A stretch of DNA of 53,142 nucleotides from an uncultured Alphaproteobacteria bacterium (GTDB lineage: Bacteria; Pseudomonadota; Alphaproteobacteria; RS24): assembly GCA_938091085.1 (NCBI GenBank), contig CALKOC010000007.1, positions 1-53,142 on the forward strand, written 5' to 3'. The position numbers were made by a program, and so were the translations under genes. Below, piece after piece: positions 19,343 through 28,009 of this stretch; positions within the stretch are counted from its first letter, which is position 1, and every line of letters begins with the position of its first letter. Below the pieces are notes generated by a model that was given only the letters and a program-made list of their open reading frames with translations, was not told where the DNA came from and did not search any database.

Positions 19343-19821
19343 GACAGATGTGCCGATACTTGCGCAGACCCATTTGTTGGTTTGCCTGTATTGCCTGAAA
19401 TAACATCATTCAAAGATACGCTGTTAAGAAACCCGTCAATCTGGCTAGTTAAATCCGCCCATAAATCATGGGTCAGACACCGCGCATGTCCTTTTAAGCA
19501 GCCGTCGGAGGTCTGACAACGGGTGATATCAACCACTTCTTCAACACTGGAGATAATATCCCCAATCCAAATTTCTTGCGGCGAGCGAGATAAACGAAAA
19601 CCACCATGTGCACCTCTGACGCTTTCAACAAGACCAAACTTCCTCAAGTCCTGAAATATCTGTTCCAGATAGGGTAAAGATATTTGCTGGCGTTCGGCTA
19701 CCATCGTTAATGCAACAGGTTTGGTAAGCGCAGACTCATCACGCGATTTATCGGCATAGTAATGCTGAGCAAGGTCCGTCATGGCCATTACGGCATATCT
19801 TCCGCGCGTGGATAATTTCAT
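19339..19821 (-). CDS. iscR: Rrf2-family Fe-S regulator IscR
   Basis: Cluster-sensing winged-helix regulator. The 160 residues begin MKLSTRGRYAVMAMTDLA and carry the recognition-helix region ISLPYLEQIFQDLRKFGLV plus the wing SVRGAHGGFRLSR. Three candidate cluster-ligand cysteines sit at 102, 108 and 115 (TRCQTSDGCLKGHARCLTH), a C-x5-C-x6-C spacing. The C-terminal tail of about 30 residues is variable. It is the first gene of the operon and lies behind a promoter containing a palindrome, which suggests autoregulation. Confidence 0.93.
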   Translation of the reverse strand: MKLSTRGRYAVMAMTDLAQHYYADKSRDESALTKPVALTMVAERQQISLPYLEQIFQDLRKFGLVESVRGAHGGFRLSRSPQEIWIGDIISSVEEVVDITRCQTSDGCLKGHARCLTHDLWADLTSQIDGFLNSVSLNDVISGNTGKPTNGSAQVSAHLS

Positions 19822-19899
19822 AACCCTATGTTCCTACAAATAAATTATTAAAAAGCTTGATTTTCATGGGCTGGTCTGTGCTAAACACATTTCAAGTTT

Positions 19900-19928
19900 T
19901 ATATAGTAATCCTGACTGGATTAGTCAA
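19900..19928 (-). promoter_or_regulatory. Promoter of the iscR-suf operon
   Basis: On the minus strand TTGACT (19923-19928, 5/6 match to -35) and TATATA (19900-19905, 4/6 match to -10) are separated by exactly 17 bp. The predicted leader to the iscR ATG is about 70 nt. The -35 box forms one arm of the palindrome at 19913-19927. Confidence 0.65.
19913..19927. promoter_or_regulatory. Palindrome TGACT-N5-AGTCA, probable IscR operator
   Basis: A perfect 5-bp inverted repeat (TGACTGGATTAGTCA) covers the -35 box and spacer of the iscR promoter. A bound protein there would block RNA polymerase, as expected for autorepression. Its centre is 53 bp upstream of the divergent hydrolase ATG, so that gene could share the control. 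Assignment to IscR is inferred from position. Confidence 0.6.
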
Positions 19929-19972
19929 GTTTGTGCATATCTAATTTTTTACTTTCAAAATGGACCCTATAA

Positions 19973-20674
19973 ATGCCAGAAATTATCTTTAACGGCCCAG
20001 ATGGACGCCTCGAAGGTCGTTATGTTCAAAAGGCGACTGAGGGGAAGCCGATGGCGCTGATACTCCATCCTCTGCCCCAACTCGGCGGAAATATGAATAA
20101 CCCTGTTACCTATCAGCTTTATCAATCATTTCTGAACAGAGGGTTTACGGTATTAAGGTTTAACTTTCGTGGTGTTGGGAAAAGTCAGGGAAGTTATGAT
20201 CACGGAATTGGCGAATTATCCGATGCCGCCGCTGCGCTGGATTGGCTTCAAAGCTTTAACCCTGATGCTAAGCAATGCTGGCTGGCTGGTTATTCTTTTG
20301 GCGCATGGATTGGTATGCAATTATTGATGCGCCGCCCAGAAATTAACGGCTTTATATCTGTTTCGCCCCCAGCCAACCTTCATGATTTTAGTTTTCTCGC
20401 GCCCTGCCCGTCTTCAGGATTGATTGTTCATGGTGACGAAGACAAAATCGTCGATACGGAGAGTGTTGGAAAAATGGTAGAACGACTGCAAGCGCAAAAG
20501 GGAATTGAAATCACTTATAAAAACATCAATGGTGCCAATCATTTTTATAATGACCATTTGGAAGAGCTGGATAAGACAGTTAATGATTATCTAGATGAGC
20601 GCCTTGTAATTCCTGAAAGCCCGGTTGCTGAGCCGGCACCTTCCCCCGAGGAAGAGCCATCTCAGGACGAATAA
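19973..20674 (+). CDS. Alpha/beta hydrolase (COG2945-like)
   Basis: Serine hydrolase of unknown substrate. The 233 residues contain an oxyanion region HPLPQLGGNMNN, FNFRGVGKSQG, the nucleophile elbow GYSFGAW with serine near residue 108, an acid residue in VHGDEDKIV and the catalytic histidine in GANHFYNDH. The last 20 residues are Pro/Glu-rich. Its stop lies inside the convergent anmK gene (13-bp overlap). It is divergent from iscR, with the palindrome between them. Confidence 0.82.
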   Translation: MPEIIFNGPDGRLEGRYVQKATEGKPMALILHPLPQLGGNMNNPVTYQLYQSFLNRGFTVLRFNFRGVGKSQGSYDHGIGELSDAAAALDWLQSFNPDAKQCWLAGYSFGAWIGMQLLMRRPEINGFISVSPPANLHDFSFLAPCPSSGLIVHGDEDKIVDTESVGKMVERLQAQKGIEITYKNINGANHFYNDHLEELDKTVNDYLDERLVIPESPVAEPAPSPEEEPSQDE

Positions 20675-21762
20675 TAAACACCCCCAATTGTCGGCTGTGC
20701 ACATCCAGTCGTTTCAGGCAAAGTTAGAGGCAACCCATAGCGCGACCTAATAGCAAGCCATGCAAAGGCCTGCGCCTCTAGCTCGTCTCCCGGCCAACCT
20801 GCGGCTTCAGCCGTCATGACTTCTCCTCTCAGCACACGAGACAGATAATCCATCATAAAATTATTATGTCGCGCACCGCCGCATATAATCCATGTCGTGG
20901 GAGTTGTTTCCAGCAAGCCCTCGGCTTTTAAAATAGAATTCACAGTAAAGGCCGTCAGTGTCGCGGCACCATCTTCAAGTGATAAATTTTCAAGCCCCAA
21001 TGTTGCGAAGCCCTGACGGTCTAAAGATTTAGGTGCGCCTTTATCAAAATAAGGATGGCTCATCCAAATCGCTAAAAGCTCATCATCGACCACCCCGGTA
21101 CGGGCCGTTTCACCCTGGGCATCAAGTGGGCGTCCAGTGTGTGTCATCATCCAATCATCAAGCAGAGCATTACCAGGGCCCGTGTCAAAAGCGAGAATGC
21201 CTTTGGCATTTATAAATGTGATATTACCAACCCCGCCAAGGTTGAGAATGGCAATATTCTCTTTGCCTAAAAGTTTGGCGCTCAAAGCCTTATGATATAG
21301 CGGTACAAGAGGCGCACCCTGCCCCCCTGCTTGCATGTCTGCCGAACGGAAATCACCAATAACATCTATCCCGGTCAATCGCGCCAATGCTCGCCCGTCC
21401 CCAATTTGACAACTATATTTCTCGTCAGGTCGGTGCAAAATCGTCTGCCCATGAAAGCCCAGCAAATCAATTTCTCGTGCGGAAAGACCATGTTCCTTTA
21501 GAAACGCCTTAACTGCGTAAGCATGTTTTTGAGTCACAAGGCCTGCGGCTTCGGCGAAAATACCGGTAAGAGGCACCGGCCCTTCACATAAGCGTGCTTT
21601 TTGCATAGCAGACTCTAGTAGACCACGTTCCGCCATTGAATAGGCCACACTCCCCGATGGTCCAAAATTAATCTCATCACCGCCATTGCTTTCGATGATA
21701 GCCAGATCAATCGCATCCATTGATGTGCCACTCATAAGCCCAATAGCCGTTAACGATTTCAT
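20662..21762 (-). CDS. anmK: Anhydro-N-acetylmuramic acid kinase
   Basis: Phosphorylates and opens 1,6-anhydro-MurNAc released during wall turnover, yielding MurNAc-6-phosphate. The 366 residues start MKSLTAIGLMSGTSMDAID, the family's ATP-binding opening, and carry LGFHGQTILHRP, IGDFRSADMQAGGQGAPLVP, LNLGGVGNITF and DTGPGNALLDDW. The frame extends upstream to a TTG at 21822 and an ATG at 21801, but the family begins just before GLMSGTS and a GGA lies 7 nt before the ATG at 21762. It is divergent from tyrS. Confidence 0.93.
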   Translation of the reverse strand: MKSLTAIGLMSGTSMDAIDLAIIESNGGDEINFGPSGSVAYSMAERGLLESAMQKARLCEGPVPLTGIFAEAAGLVTQKHAYAVKAFLKEHGLSAREIDLLGFHGQTILHRPDEKYSCQIGDGRALARLTGIDVIGDFRSADMQAGGQGAPLVPLYHKALSAKLLGKENIAILNLGGVGNITFINAKGILAFDTGPGNALLDDWMMTHTGRPLDAQGETARTGVVDDELLAIWMSHPYFDKGAPKSLDRQGFATLGLENLSLEDGAATLTAFTVNSILKAEGLLETTPTTWIICGGARHNNFMMDYLSRVLRGEVMTAEAAGWPGDELEAQAFAWLAIRSRYGLPLTLPETTGCAQPTIGGVYYSS

Positions 21763-21851
21763 CTCGTTATCCGACCTTTTTGGAATTATGTTGTTAACCA
21801 TGTTGTTTCCGTTCTTGACCAATAAGGCCGCTTGTCTTACCCATTCACATC

Positions 21852-23105
21852 ATGACAGAATTTAAATCAAATTTCCTTAATCTAATGTCGTCTCGTGGAT
21901 ATATTCACCAATGCTCCGACGAGGCCGGACTGGACGCTGCCGCAACCGATGGAATTGTGACGGCATATATAGGTTATGACTGCACAGCAAAAAGTCTGCA
22001 TGTCGGGAATTTAATTTCTATTATGATGCTCCGCAAACTTCAGCAAGCTGGTGGCAAACCGATTGTTCTGATGGGTGGCGGAACGACCAAGGTTGGCGAC
22101 CCATCCGGTAAGGATGAAAGCCGACAATTACTCACTGAAGATGATATTGAAGCCAATAAAAAATCTATTCAGAAGGTTTTTGAAAAATTTCTTACATTCG
22201 GAGATGGCCCAACAGATGCCATTATGTTGGATAATGATGTTTGGCTTTCTGAATTAAATTACATCTCTTTTTTACGGGATTACGGACGTCATTTTTCAGT
22301 AAACAGAATGCTGAGCTTTGACTCTGTCAAACTCAGGCTTGACCGCGAGCAGCCACTCTCATTTCTTGAATTTAATTATATGATTTTGCAAGCATACGAT
22401 TTCCTAGAATTGTATCGTCGTCATGGCTGTACTTTACAGATGGGTGGATCAGATCAATGGGGCAATATCATTAATGGCATTGAACTTGGACGCCGAACAG
22501 ACCAGGCACAGCTCTATGCTCTGACAACTGAACTCCTCACCACATCCTCTGGTGCGAAAATGGGTAAAACCGCACAGGGTGCAGTCTGGCTCGATGCCGA
22601 TATGCTCAGCGCATGGGAGTACTGGCAATTTTGGCGGAATACTGAGGACTCGGATGTCGGTAGGTTTTTAAAACTATTTACCGAATGCCCTCTTGATGAA
22701 GTTGCACGCCTTGAACAACTAGAAGGTGCCGAGTTAAACGAAGCCAAAAAAATTCTTGCGACACAAGCAACGGCTTTAGTGCACGGGGAAGAAGCCGCGC
22801 AAGATTGCCTTAAAACAGCTACTGAAACGTTTGAAGCAGGTGGCACAAGCCAGAATTTACCTACTATTGATATGTCTGCTGAAAGTTTAAAGATGGGTAT
22901 CGGTATTCTTGAAGCCTTTGTAATGGCAGGGCTGGCAAGCTCTAACAGTGAAGCCCGTCGGCTGGTTCAAGGTGGCGGTGCAAAGTTAAACGATGCTACT
23001 GTCAGTGATATAAAGCTCCAAATCACACCTGAACATGCTGTTAATGACGGCACAATTAAGCTGTCATCTGGCAAGAAAAAACACGTTCTCTTAAAACCTG
23101 TTTAG
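21852..23105 (+). CDS. tyrS: Tyrosyl-tRNA synthetase
   Basis: Class Ic synthetase that charges tRNA-Tyr. The 417 residues include the HIGH-equivalent [10 protein letters not shown], the tyrosine-site segments [12 protein letters not shown] and [20 protein letters not shown], the KMSKS-equivalent [10 protein letters not shown], and a C-terminal S4-like RNA-binding domain ([18 protein letters not shown]). Its stop is 3 bp from the convergent AsmA-like gene. Confidence 0.97.
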   Translation: MTEFKSNFLNLMSSRGYIHQCSDEAGLDAAATDGIVTAYIGYDCTAKSLHVGNLISIMMLRKLQQAGGKPIVLMGGGTTKVGDPSGKDESRQLLTEDDIEANKKSIQKVFEKFLTFGDGPTDAIMLDNDVWLSELNYISFLRDYGRHFSVNRMLSFDSVKLRLDREQPLSFLEFNYMILQAYDFLELYRRHGCTLQMGGSDQWGNIINGIELGRRTDQAQLYALTTELLTTSSGAKMGKTAQGAVWLDADMLSAWEYWQFWRNTEDSDVGRFLKLFTECPLDEVARLEQLEGAELNEAKKILATQATALVHGEEAAQDCLKTATETFEAGGTSQNLPTIDMSAESLKMGIGILEAFVMAGLASSNSEARRLVQGGGAKLNDATVSDIKLQITPEHAVNDGTIKLSSGKKKHVLLKPV

Positions 23106-23108
23106 ATA

Positions 23109-26100
23109 TTAGCGCGTGGATCTGACGGAAACGATTTCTTTCAACACTTCCGGCACCAGTATGGATAACGGATTCACATTAACATTCAGATTAGAGAGTG
23201 GGCCTTTCAGATCATAGCTAATACCAACAACCCCTTCACGCCCACCTGTCAACACTTGCCCAACAACCGGCAGATTGCCGACAATTGAATTCAGGGAATA
23301 AGCCGGATAAATATTCCCCCCTAAATTTGCCTGAGTATTACGCAGATTAATTTGTCCGTCTAATGTCAGCCCCATTGATTGCCCATTGGCCTTCAAGCGG
23401 ATAAATTTAAACTCTTCTGGCGTAAGGCGATATCGCATTTCGGCACCGTCAAACCTAAGGCCTTCGCCGCTAAGAATATCAGAAATACCCTGAAATGAGC
23501 CAAGTGACAAAATTCGCGCCAACACCGGTAAATCTCTCATGCTGAAGTCCACAAGATAAGCATAACCCTCAGCGAGTATTTCATCAGTGGCAAGCCCTGA
23601 ACCATCATCCGGGGATGTATCCGGAATTGTTCCATTCAAGCTCATATAACCGCCCTCAATGCCATCAAGGAACCCAAGTCCATTAAAGAAATATTCTGCT
23701 TTGGGGACTTCAAGAGATATATGACGCTTCAGGTTTTCATCTCTATAGAGAACATAACTAAGGCGATTGTTTTCTGTGAATGAACCATTCAAAACAATTT
23801 TCTCAAAAATATTGTCATGTCTTTCGACAACCGCAGACAAACCCTTCAAAATAATGCCATTATTCATAAGCAAATTATCAACATCGACTTTGATTGATAG
23901 ATTTCCACCAAGCTTATTAACCCAGTCAAAAGGCGATTGACCTTTTTTTTGTGTCACCATAATGCCATCCGGCAAACCGAAATCAGTCGGGTTAGTCAGT
24001 GCAGAGATATCGAAAAAATTTCCTTGAATCGAAATTTCATGGAGGTTTTCATTTTCGTCAAACGATAATGAAAAATCATATTTATCTTCAATTACAAATG
24101 GAGATATCTTTAATCTGGTGAGAAAAGTATCATAAGTTAATTCAACCTGTGTCGAAAAATCAGGAAGTTTAAAGTCTATTATTGTGTCTTTAACACGCCC
24201 TTGTTTAGCAAAGTCTGTTCGCAGTTTTATGGTACCAGGCGTATCTATGGGTTTGATATAATTGAGAGGTGAAAAACTCACCTTTGCTTTGGACAAATCA
24301 GCCGAAACTTCTAACCGAGTAAAATTATTTAATTTGCCCGAAAGGGTTACATCGGCCTGTACATATCCACGTATGCGAGAGGATAAAGAGTCCATGTTCA
24401 AAGCAATCAGATGCTGCTCATTAACTTCACTTGAAATATTAATAATCGTTGATAAGCCAATATTTTCACTATCTTTTTTCTGTATTTTTTCTGACCATTC
24501 CACTCGCGAAGGTACAGTATTAATTCGCGCTTCGCCGGTCACATAAATCTGGTCATTTGTCGCTTTAAGTTGTAACTGATCGGCATCAAGACGGTAGCCA
24601 GCAACAGGTGTTGTCAATACAAAATCACTAATCTGTGCATCTACTTTGGCACTTATGCGATTAAGTGGAAGTTGTTTCAATCGCGGAAATTGCAACCGAA
24701 CCAAACCATTAAAATTTCCAAGTATCGTGTCAGGCTCAAAGGCAAATCCACGCATGAGGCGAAGGGGATCTTGATCAATATACTTCAAAATATTTGGTGT
24801 GGACCCCTCCATCTTGGCCGTCACGATTATATCGCTATAGCGGATATGGTTTTCAGGGATTACTGCATTGCCTCCCTTTATTCGAATGGGGGCATCACCT
24901 GGTGAGGGCAACAGAGCATTTTGCACCTTCACTTCCAAACGACTGCCTTTAATAAGTAGCTTACCGTCAATATCGTACATGGCAGGTAACTTGCTGTAGT
25001 AGTTTAGACTGGATTTTTCGATATCAATATCAACGAATAAATCGGTTTCTGATAACCTCTCCCCTTTCCTGGATTTTCTGAGGCGCTCAAAAGTCGTATC
25101 CATCGTCATTCTACCGCGGGTCATAACACCCTCATGAACATTTCGGAAAAACCATCCTCTTGTGTTTTTTAATAGATTATTCGGCCAAAGCTTTTTAAAA
25201 CTCTCGACAGGTAAATTGTTAAGATGCCCTGTAAAAATAATAGGCAAATCCAATTGATCATAAAATATTTCAGCGCCAGCCCCCAACACGCCTCCACCAC
25301 TAGAAAATTTAATCTCAGTTATGTCCAAACGAGCGCTGGGCAAATTAACTTCAAAACTTAAAGTCAAATCATCCGGCGAAAACATATCTCCTCCGGCATT
25401 GTCAAAAGACAAGGCAATGACATCTGCGGATAAATTTCCCGAGATAAAGTCCAACTGGTTAAGCAGAGTTCGTTCAAACCTGACTTGGCCTGAAAACGCC
25501 CCCTGATGCGGGCCAACATCAAAATCCAACTGAGATATTTCGCCATCTCCGGCTTTTAAATCTAAGGCAGCCCTAAGACCCAGCTTTCGCACAGGAAGGT
25601 TTTTGCTGCCGATTTGCATATTACCTCTTGCAAAATCAAACCTGACTTCAGCCCGAGAAAACTCACCTTGATCATTGGATGTAAAATCAATCTGTCCATC
25701 AATCGGCACATTCAGGCGATCCATTACAGAAGCAAAAGGGTAAATTGAGCTTAATAATACCGGACGAATATTTTGTAACTTTAAAGCTCCATGCCCCGCG
25801 GCTGAGAAGGGCTGGTAAAGCTCGAAAGTTAAACGGCTTTCGAGGCCTGTTTCGTTGATTGCCAGATTAACATTTGCTTGGCGGATATCAGGCACACTTT
25901 TATAGAAAACTGAAGAGCCACTTGTTTCATATCTTTCCCCTGTGGTTTCGTTCATTACCAATAGTCGAATATCAGGAAAGTGGATGCTTTCTATATAAGG
26001 TAAATCATTGCCACTTTGAAAATCCCTTACAGTTTTAAGAATATCACCAATCTGAGGAAAAGGTGTTTTGGGGTCGACACCTTTTACGCCCCCAGTCTCA

Positions 26101-26534
26101 TCGCCAGCTCTTTGCTCAAACTTTTGTTGACTGATAATGCTCAGATAAACCTTTTCGGCTCTTATTGTCTTTGGAACAAATTTAAGACCATTTAAAAAAG
26201 CTTGTGTACTGATACTAAGATTGACCTGGTCAAGCTTGTATTGGTTTCCGCTAATCATTCGAACTTCAGCAGTGCCGGCTGTGATTGCCAGACTCCTGAG
26301 ATCTAAATCGTAATAAAGTGTAAGCTGTTTAAGGTTCGCCGTGCTTATCAAATCCGATTTTTCAATAAAATAATTTATCACTGACCCTGAACGATCAAGG
26401 CTTAGAGGGCTAATGGAAAGACGCACCAGAAAACCGACAGTGATAAGAGAAAGCAGCAAAACAAGAAGAAATAATATTCTTAATGGCCAAAAAGTCGTTA
26501 GCGACAAAAAATAATTTCTTAAGTTATTTAACAA
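23109..26534 (-). CDS. Large AsmA/YhdP-like envelope protein
   Basis: A 1141-residue protein with one N-terminal transmembrane segment (about residues 15-37), then a long beta-rich chain typical of the DUF3971/AsmA-like C-terminal (YhdP/TamB-type) superfamily, whose members bridge inner and outer membranes and are implicated in phospholipid transport. Recognisable parts are the DGQINLRNTQANLGGNIYPA region and VGNLPVVGQVLTGGREGVVG near the end, both AsmA_2-like. No ATG occurs before about codon 87, so the start must be non-ATG; TTG 26534 has GGTGAG 6 nt upstream and retains the membrane anchor. It is divergent from bcp. Confidence 0.82.
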   Translation of the reverse strand: MLNNLRNYFLSLTTFWPLRILFLLVLLLSLITVGFLVRLSISPLSLDRSGSVINYFIEKSDLISTANLKQLTLYYDLDLRSLAITAGTAEVRMISGNQYKLDQVNLSISTQAFLNGLKFVPKTIRAEKVYLSIISQQKFEQRAGDETGGVKGVDPKTPFPQIGDILKTVRDFQSGNDLPYIESIHFPDIRLLVMNETTGERYETSGSSVFYKSVPDIRQANVNLAINETGLESRLTFELYQPFSAAGHGALKLQNIRPVLLSSIYPFASVMDRLNVPIDGQIDFTSNDQGEFSRAEVRFDFARGNMQIGSKNLPVRKLGLRAALDLKAGDGEISQLDFDVGPHQGAFSGQVRFERTLLNQLDFISGNLSADVIALSFDNAGGDMFSPDDLTLSFEVNLPSARLDITEIKFSSGGGVLGAGAEIFYDQLDLPIIFTGHLNNLPVESFKKLWPNNLLKNTRGWFFRNVHEGVMTRGRMTMDTTFERLRKSRKGERLSETDLFVDIDIEKSSLNYYSKLPAMYDIDGKLLIKGSRLEVKVQNALLPSPGDAPIRIKGGNAVIPENHIRYSDIIVTAKMEGSTPNILKYIDQDPLRLMRGFAFEPDTILGNFNGLVRLQFPRLKQLPLNRISAKVDAQISDFVLTTPVAGYRLDADQLQLKATNDQIYVTGEARINTVPSRVEWSEKIQKKDSENIGLSTIINISSEVNEQHLIALNMDSLSSRIRGYVQADVTLSGKLNNFTRLEVSADLSKAKVSFSPLNYIKPIDTPGTIKLRTDFAKQGRVKDTIIDFKLPDFSTQVELTYDTFLTRLKISPFVIEDKYDFSLSFDENENLHEISIQGNFFDISALTNPTDFGLPDGIMVTQKKGQSPFDWVNKLGGNLSIKVDVDNLLMNNGIILKGLSAVVERHDNIFEKIVLNGSFTENNRLSYVLYRDENLKRHISLEVPKAEYFFNGLGFLDGIEGGYMSLNGTIPDTSPDDGSGLATDEILAEGYAYLVDFSMRDLPVLARILSLGSFQGISDILSGEGLRFDGAEMRYRLTPEEFKFIRLKANGQSMGLTLDGQINLRNTQANLGGNIYPAYSLNSIVGNLPVVGQVLTGGREGVVGISYDLKGPLSNLNVNVNPLSILVPEVLKEIVSVRSTR

Positions 26535-26633
26535 TTCCAGCTCACCCAGCTCATAATGTTGTCAAAGATTGATTCACAGTCCTATTTGACTTAATTACTA
26601 TAACACTCATTACTAAAGGAGAAACAAATCATC

Positions 26634-27098
26634 ATGCCCCTTACCGAAGGTACAAAAGCGCCAAAATTCAACCTCGCATGTGATGGCGACATAAAAGCCA
26701 AACTCTCTGATTATGCAGGCAAAAAACTCGTCTTATATTTTTATCCTAAAGACGATACCCCCGGTTGCACCACCGAGGCGTTGGACTTCACCTCGCAAAT
26801 CAAAAACTTTGAGAAAGTTAATACTGCGATTCTTGGAGTATCAGCGGACCCAGTTGCCAAGCATGAAAAATTTAAGAACAAACATAATCTTAAAATTCTA
26901 CTCGGCAGTGATGAAGATCATGAGGTGCTTAATGCATATGAAGTTTGGGTTGAAAAAAATATGTATGGTAAGAAATATATGGGTATTGAACGCGCCACTT
27001 TTCTGATTGATGAAAAGGGTAAAATCCAAAAAATTTGGCGAAAAGTTAAAGTCAAGAACCATGTGGCAGACGTTTTGGAAGCCGCAAAAGCTGGCTAG
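26634..27098 (+). CDS. bcp: Bcp-type thioredoxin-dependent peroxiredoxin
   Basis: Thiol peroxidase that reduces hydroperoxides. The 154 residues show the active-site region FYPKDDTPGCTTEALDF with peroxidatic Cys45. Position 50, where E. coli Bcp has its resolving cysteine, is leucine. The only other cysteine is Cys16 (NLACDGD). The enzyme may therefore use a 1-Cys mechanism or an unusual partner. AAAGGAG lies 13 nt before the ATG. The DUF455 gene follows after 14 bp. Confidence 0.93.
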   Translation: MPLTEGTKAPKFNLACDGDIKAKLSDYAGKKLVLYFYPKDDTPGCTTEALDFTSQIKNFEKVNTAILGVSADPVAKHEKFKNKHNLKILLGSDEDHEVLNAYEVWVEKNMYGKKYMGIERATFLIDEKGKIQKIWRKVKVKNHVADVLEAAKAG

Positions 27099-27112
27099 AA
27101 CAAAGCGTAAAG

Positions 27113-27919
27113 ATGTCGGACATTCAAATCAGCTTAAGAGAACAAGCTCGTGACGTGTTACTCTGCAGTAATGCCGAAAAGAAGGCACAATACGCCCTTG
27201 ATGTTTTTACCGCTCACCAAAAAGGGAAGCAAAGAACATCACTGCTCGTAAACAAAGGATGGCCTGAACGCCCCGGCAGACCAGAAAAACCAGAGCTTCT
27301 TAGCCCAAAAGACATGCCTAAAAGACGTTCAGGTGGTCCTGCTGGGCGTATTGGACTGCTCCATGCGCTCGCACATATTGAATTAAACGCAATTGATTTG
27401 GCATTTGACCTGCTCGGGCGCTTCAAAAACACCCCTATGCCTGAAGAGTTTTATACTGACTGGCTTCGTGTCGGCGCCGAAGAGGCAAAGCATTTTATGC
27501 TTTTACAAGGACGGCTAAAGTCTTTGGGAAGCTATTACGGTGCCCTGCCCGCTCATGACGGCTTATGGGAAGCGGCTCAGAATACTGCGGATAATCTTGC
27601 TGCGAGACTTGCAATTGTGCCTATGGTTCTGGAGGCCAGAGGGTTAGATGTCACCCCACAAATGATTGAAAAGCTTACCAAAAATGGCGATGATGAAAGC
27701 GCAAACATCCTCGGCATCATTTACGAAGATGAAAAAACTCATGTTGCCATTGGAAGCAAGTGGTTTTCATATCTATGCGAGAAACAAAATAAAGATTCAC
27801 AAATTCAATATCAGAAGTTTGTGCAAACTTATTTTAAAGGCAATATCAAGCCCCCATTTAATAAATCCGCACGAGAAGAAGCTGGCCTGCCGGAAACATT
27901 TTACATATTCGACAGATAA
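27113..27919 (+). CDS. DUF455 ferritin-like protein
   Basis: A 268-residue member of the DUF455 (COG2833) ferritin-like family, related to the MiaE fold; function unknown. Candidate metal-ligand motifs of the four-helix bundle are visible in order: LLHALAHIELNAIDLAFDLL, GAEEAKHFMLL, VPMVLEARGLDVTP and YEDEKTHVAIG. Residues 55-85 are Pro/Arg-rich (RPGRPEKPELLSPKDMPKR), a family hallmark. It is probably cotranscribed with bcp. A role in iron or peroxide handling is inference. Confidence 0.82.
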   Translation: MSDIQISLREQARDVLLCSNAEKKAQYALDVFTAHQKGKQRTSLLVNKGWPERPGRPEKPELLSPKDMPKRRSGGPAGRIGLLHALAHIELNAIDLAFDLLGRFKNTPMPEEFYTDWLRVGAEEAKHFMLLQGRLKSLGSYYGALPAHDGLWEAAQNTADNLAARLAIVPMVLEARGLDVTPQMIEKLTKNGDDESANILGIIYEDEKTHVAIGSKWFSYLCEKQNKDSQIQYQKFVQTYFKGNIKPPFNKSAREEAGLPETFYIFDR

Positions 27920-28009
27920 CTTTTTTGTTTCCAAGATGTTGAAAAATAATGTAATTACTTTCTTTGTGTTACTCTAAAACGAGTTTTGTGTCATTTAAAG
28001 GCGAGTATC

